In this document: one piece after another, positions 12,815-12,869 of the stretch
How positions within the stretch are numbered: position 1 is the first letter of the stretch
Layout of the letters: every line of letters starts with the position of its first letter
NCBI GenBank assembly: GCA_964384625.1
Contig: CAYLNH010000213.1
Span: 1-12,869, forward strand
DNA length: 12,869 bases
Origin: CAYLNH01 sp964384625
GTDB taxonomy: Bacteria > Verrucomicrobiota > Lentisphaeria > JABSQK01
Direction: 5' to 3'
Notes under the pieces: model-generated
The model's input: only the letters and a program-made list of their open reading frames with translations
Told to the model about the DNA's origin: nothing
Databases searched by the model: none
Position numbers and translations under genes: made by a program

Positions 12815-12869
12815 TGCGCGGTCGAGACGACGGCGGCCACGGAGGAAGGGATGCGCGGTCGAGACGACG
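12815..12869. repeat. 18-bp direct repeat at the right edge
   Basis: TGCGCGGTCGAGACGACG occurs at 12815-12832 and again at 12852-12869, 37 bp apart. The second copy ends exactly at the window edge, so a longer tandem or dispersed array outside is possible. Confidence 0.8.

Overview
The window comes from a GC-rich bacterial chromosome, not an obvious phage or plasmid: there is no integrase, transposase, tRNA, rRNA or CRISPR array. Divergent members of the uroporphyrinogen decarboxylase superfamily (UroD; MtaA/CmuA-like methyltransferases) lie beside an AraC regulator, a small stand-alone secretin-like protein, exported YceI and nitrilase-fold proteins, and many intergenic palindromes. This mix is reminiscent of Planctomycetota, Lentisphaerota, Kiritimatiellota or Hydrogenedentota. 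That placement is an inference from gene style; no marker gene here fixes the phylum.

Left part (1-3759). Three and a half copies of a 51-bp tandem repeat open the window. They are followed by a regulator made of two ArsR-like winged helices, with its own promoter. It converges, with only 3 bp between stop codons, on a UroD-superfamily methyltransferase gene. That gene is divergent from an AraC regulator with a cupin-like N-terminus, the usual arrangement of a regulator and its target. A nitroreductase gene converges on the AraC gene.

Middle (3966-7295). Four exported or envelope proteins are encoded on the plus strand: two tandem YceI-family lipocalin-like paralogues (the first has lost the signature His residues), a nitrilase-superfamily amidohydrolase with a signal peptide and an intact Glu-Lys-Cys triad, and a small protein resembling only the C-terminal beta-domain of secretins.

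Right part (7414-12738). The most distinctive locus is a two-gene minus-strand operon. Its first gene encodes a UroD/MtaA-type domain fused to a thioredoxin-fold domain with a CAPC motif and then to a second, CxxC-less thioredoxin-like domain. Its second gene encodes a CobW/COG0523 GTPase with an altered metal motif. A near-consensus promoter precedes it, and a 25-bp dyad lies in the predicted leader. Divergent from it is ychF/ola1, with a strong promoter and four 7-bp tandem repeats where a Shine-Dalgarno would be expected. A nitronate monooxygenase-like flavoprotein gene closes the window.

The two UroD-family proteins probably act in methyl or C1 transfer through corrinoids, and the CobW GTPase may load metal. 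No corrinoid-binding protein or substrate methyltransferase is encoded here, so the partners, if they exist, are elsewhere. Palindromic intergenic elements (7314-7394, 11440-11456, 11665-11684, and the repeats at both edges) look like dispersed REP-type sequences.
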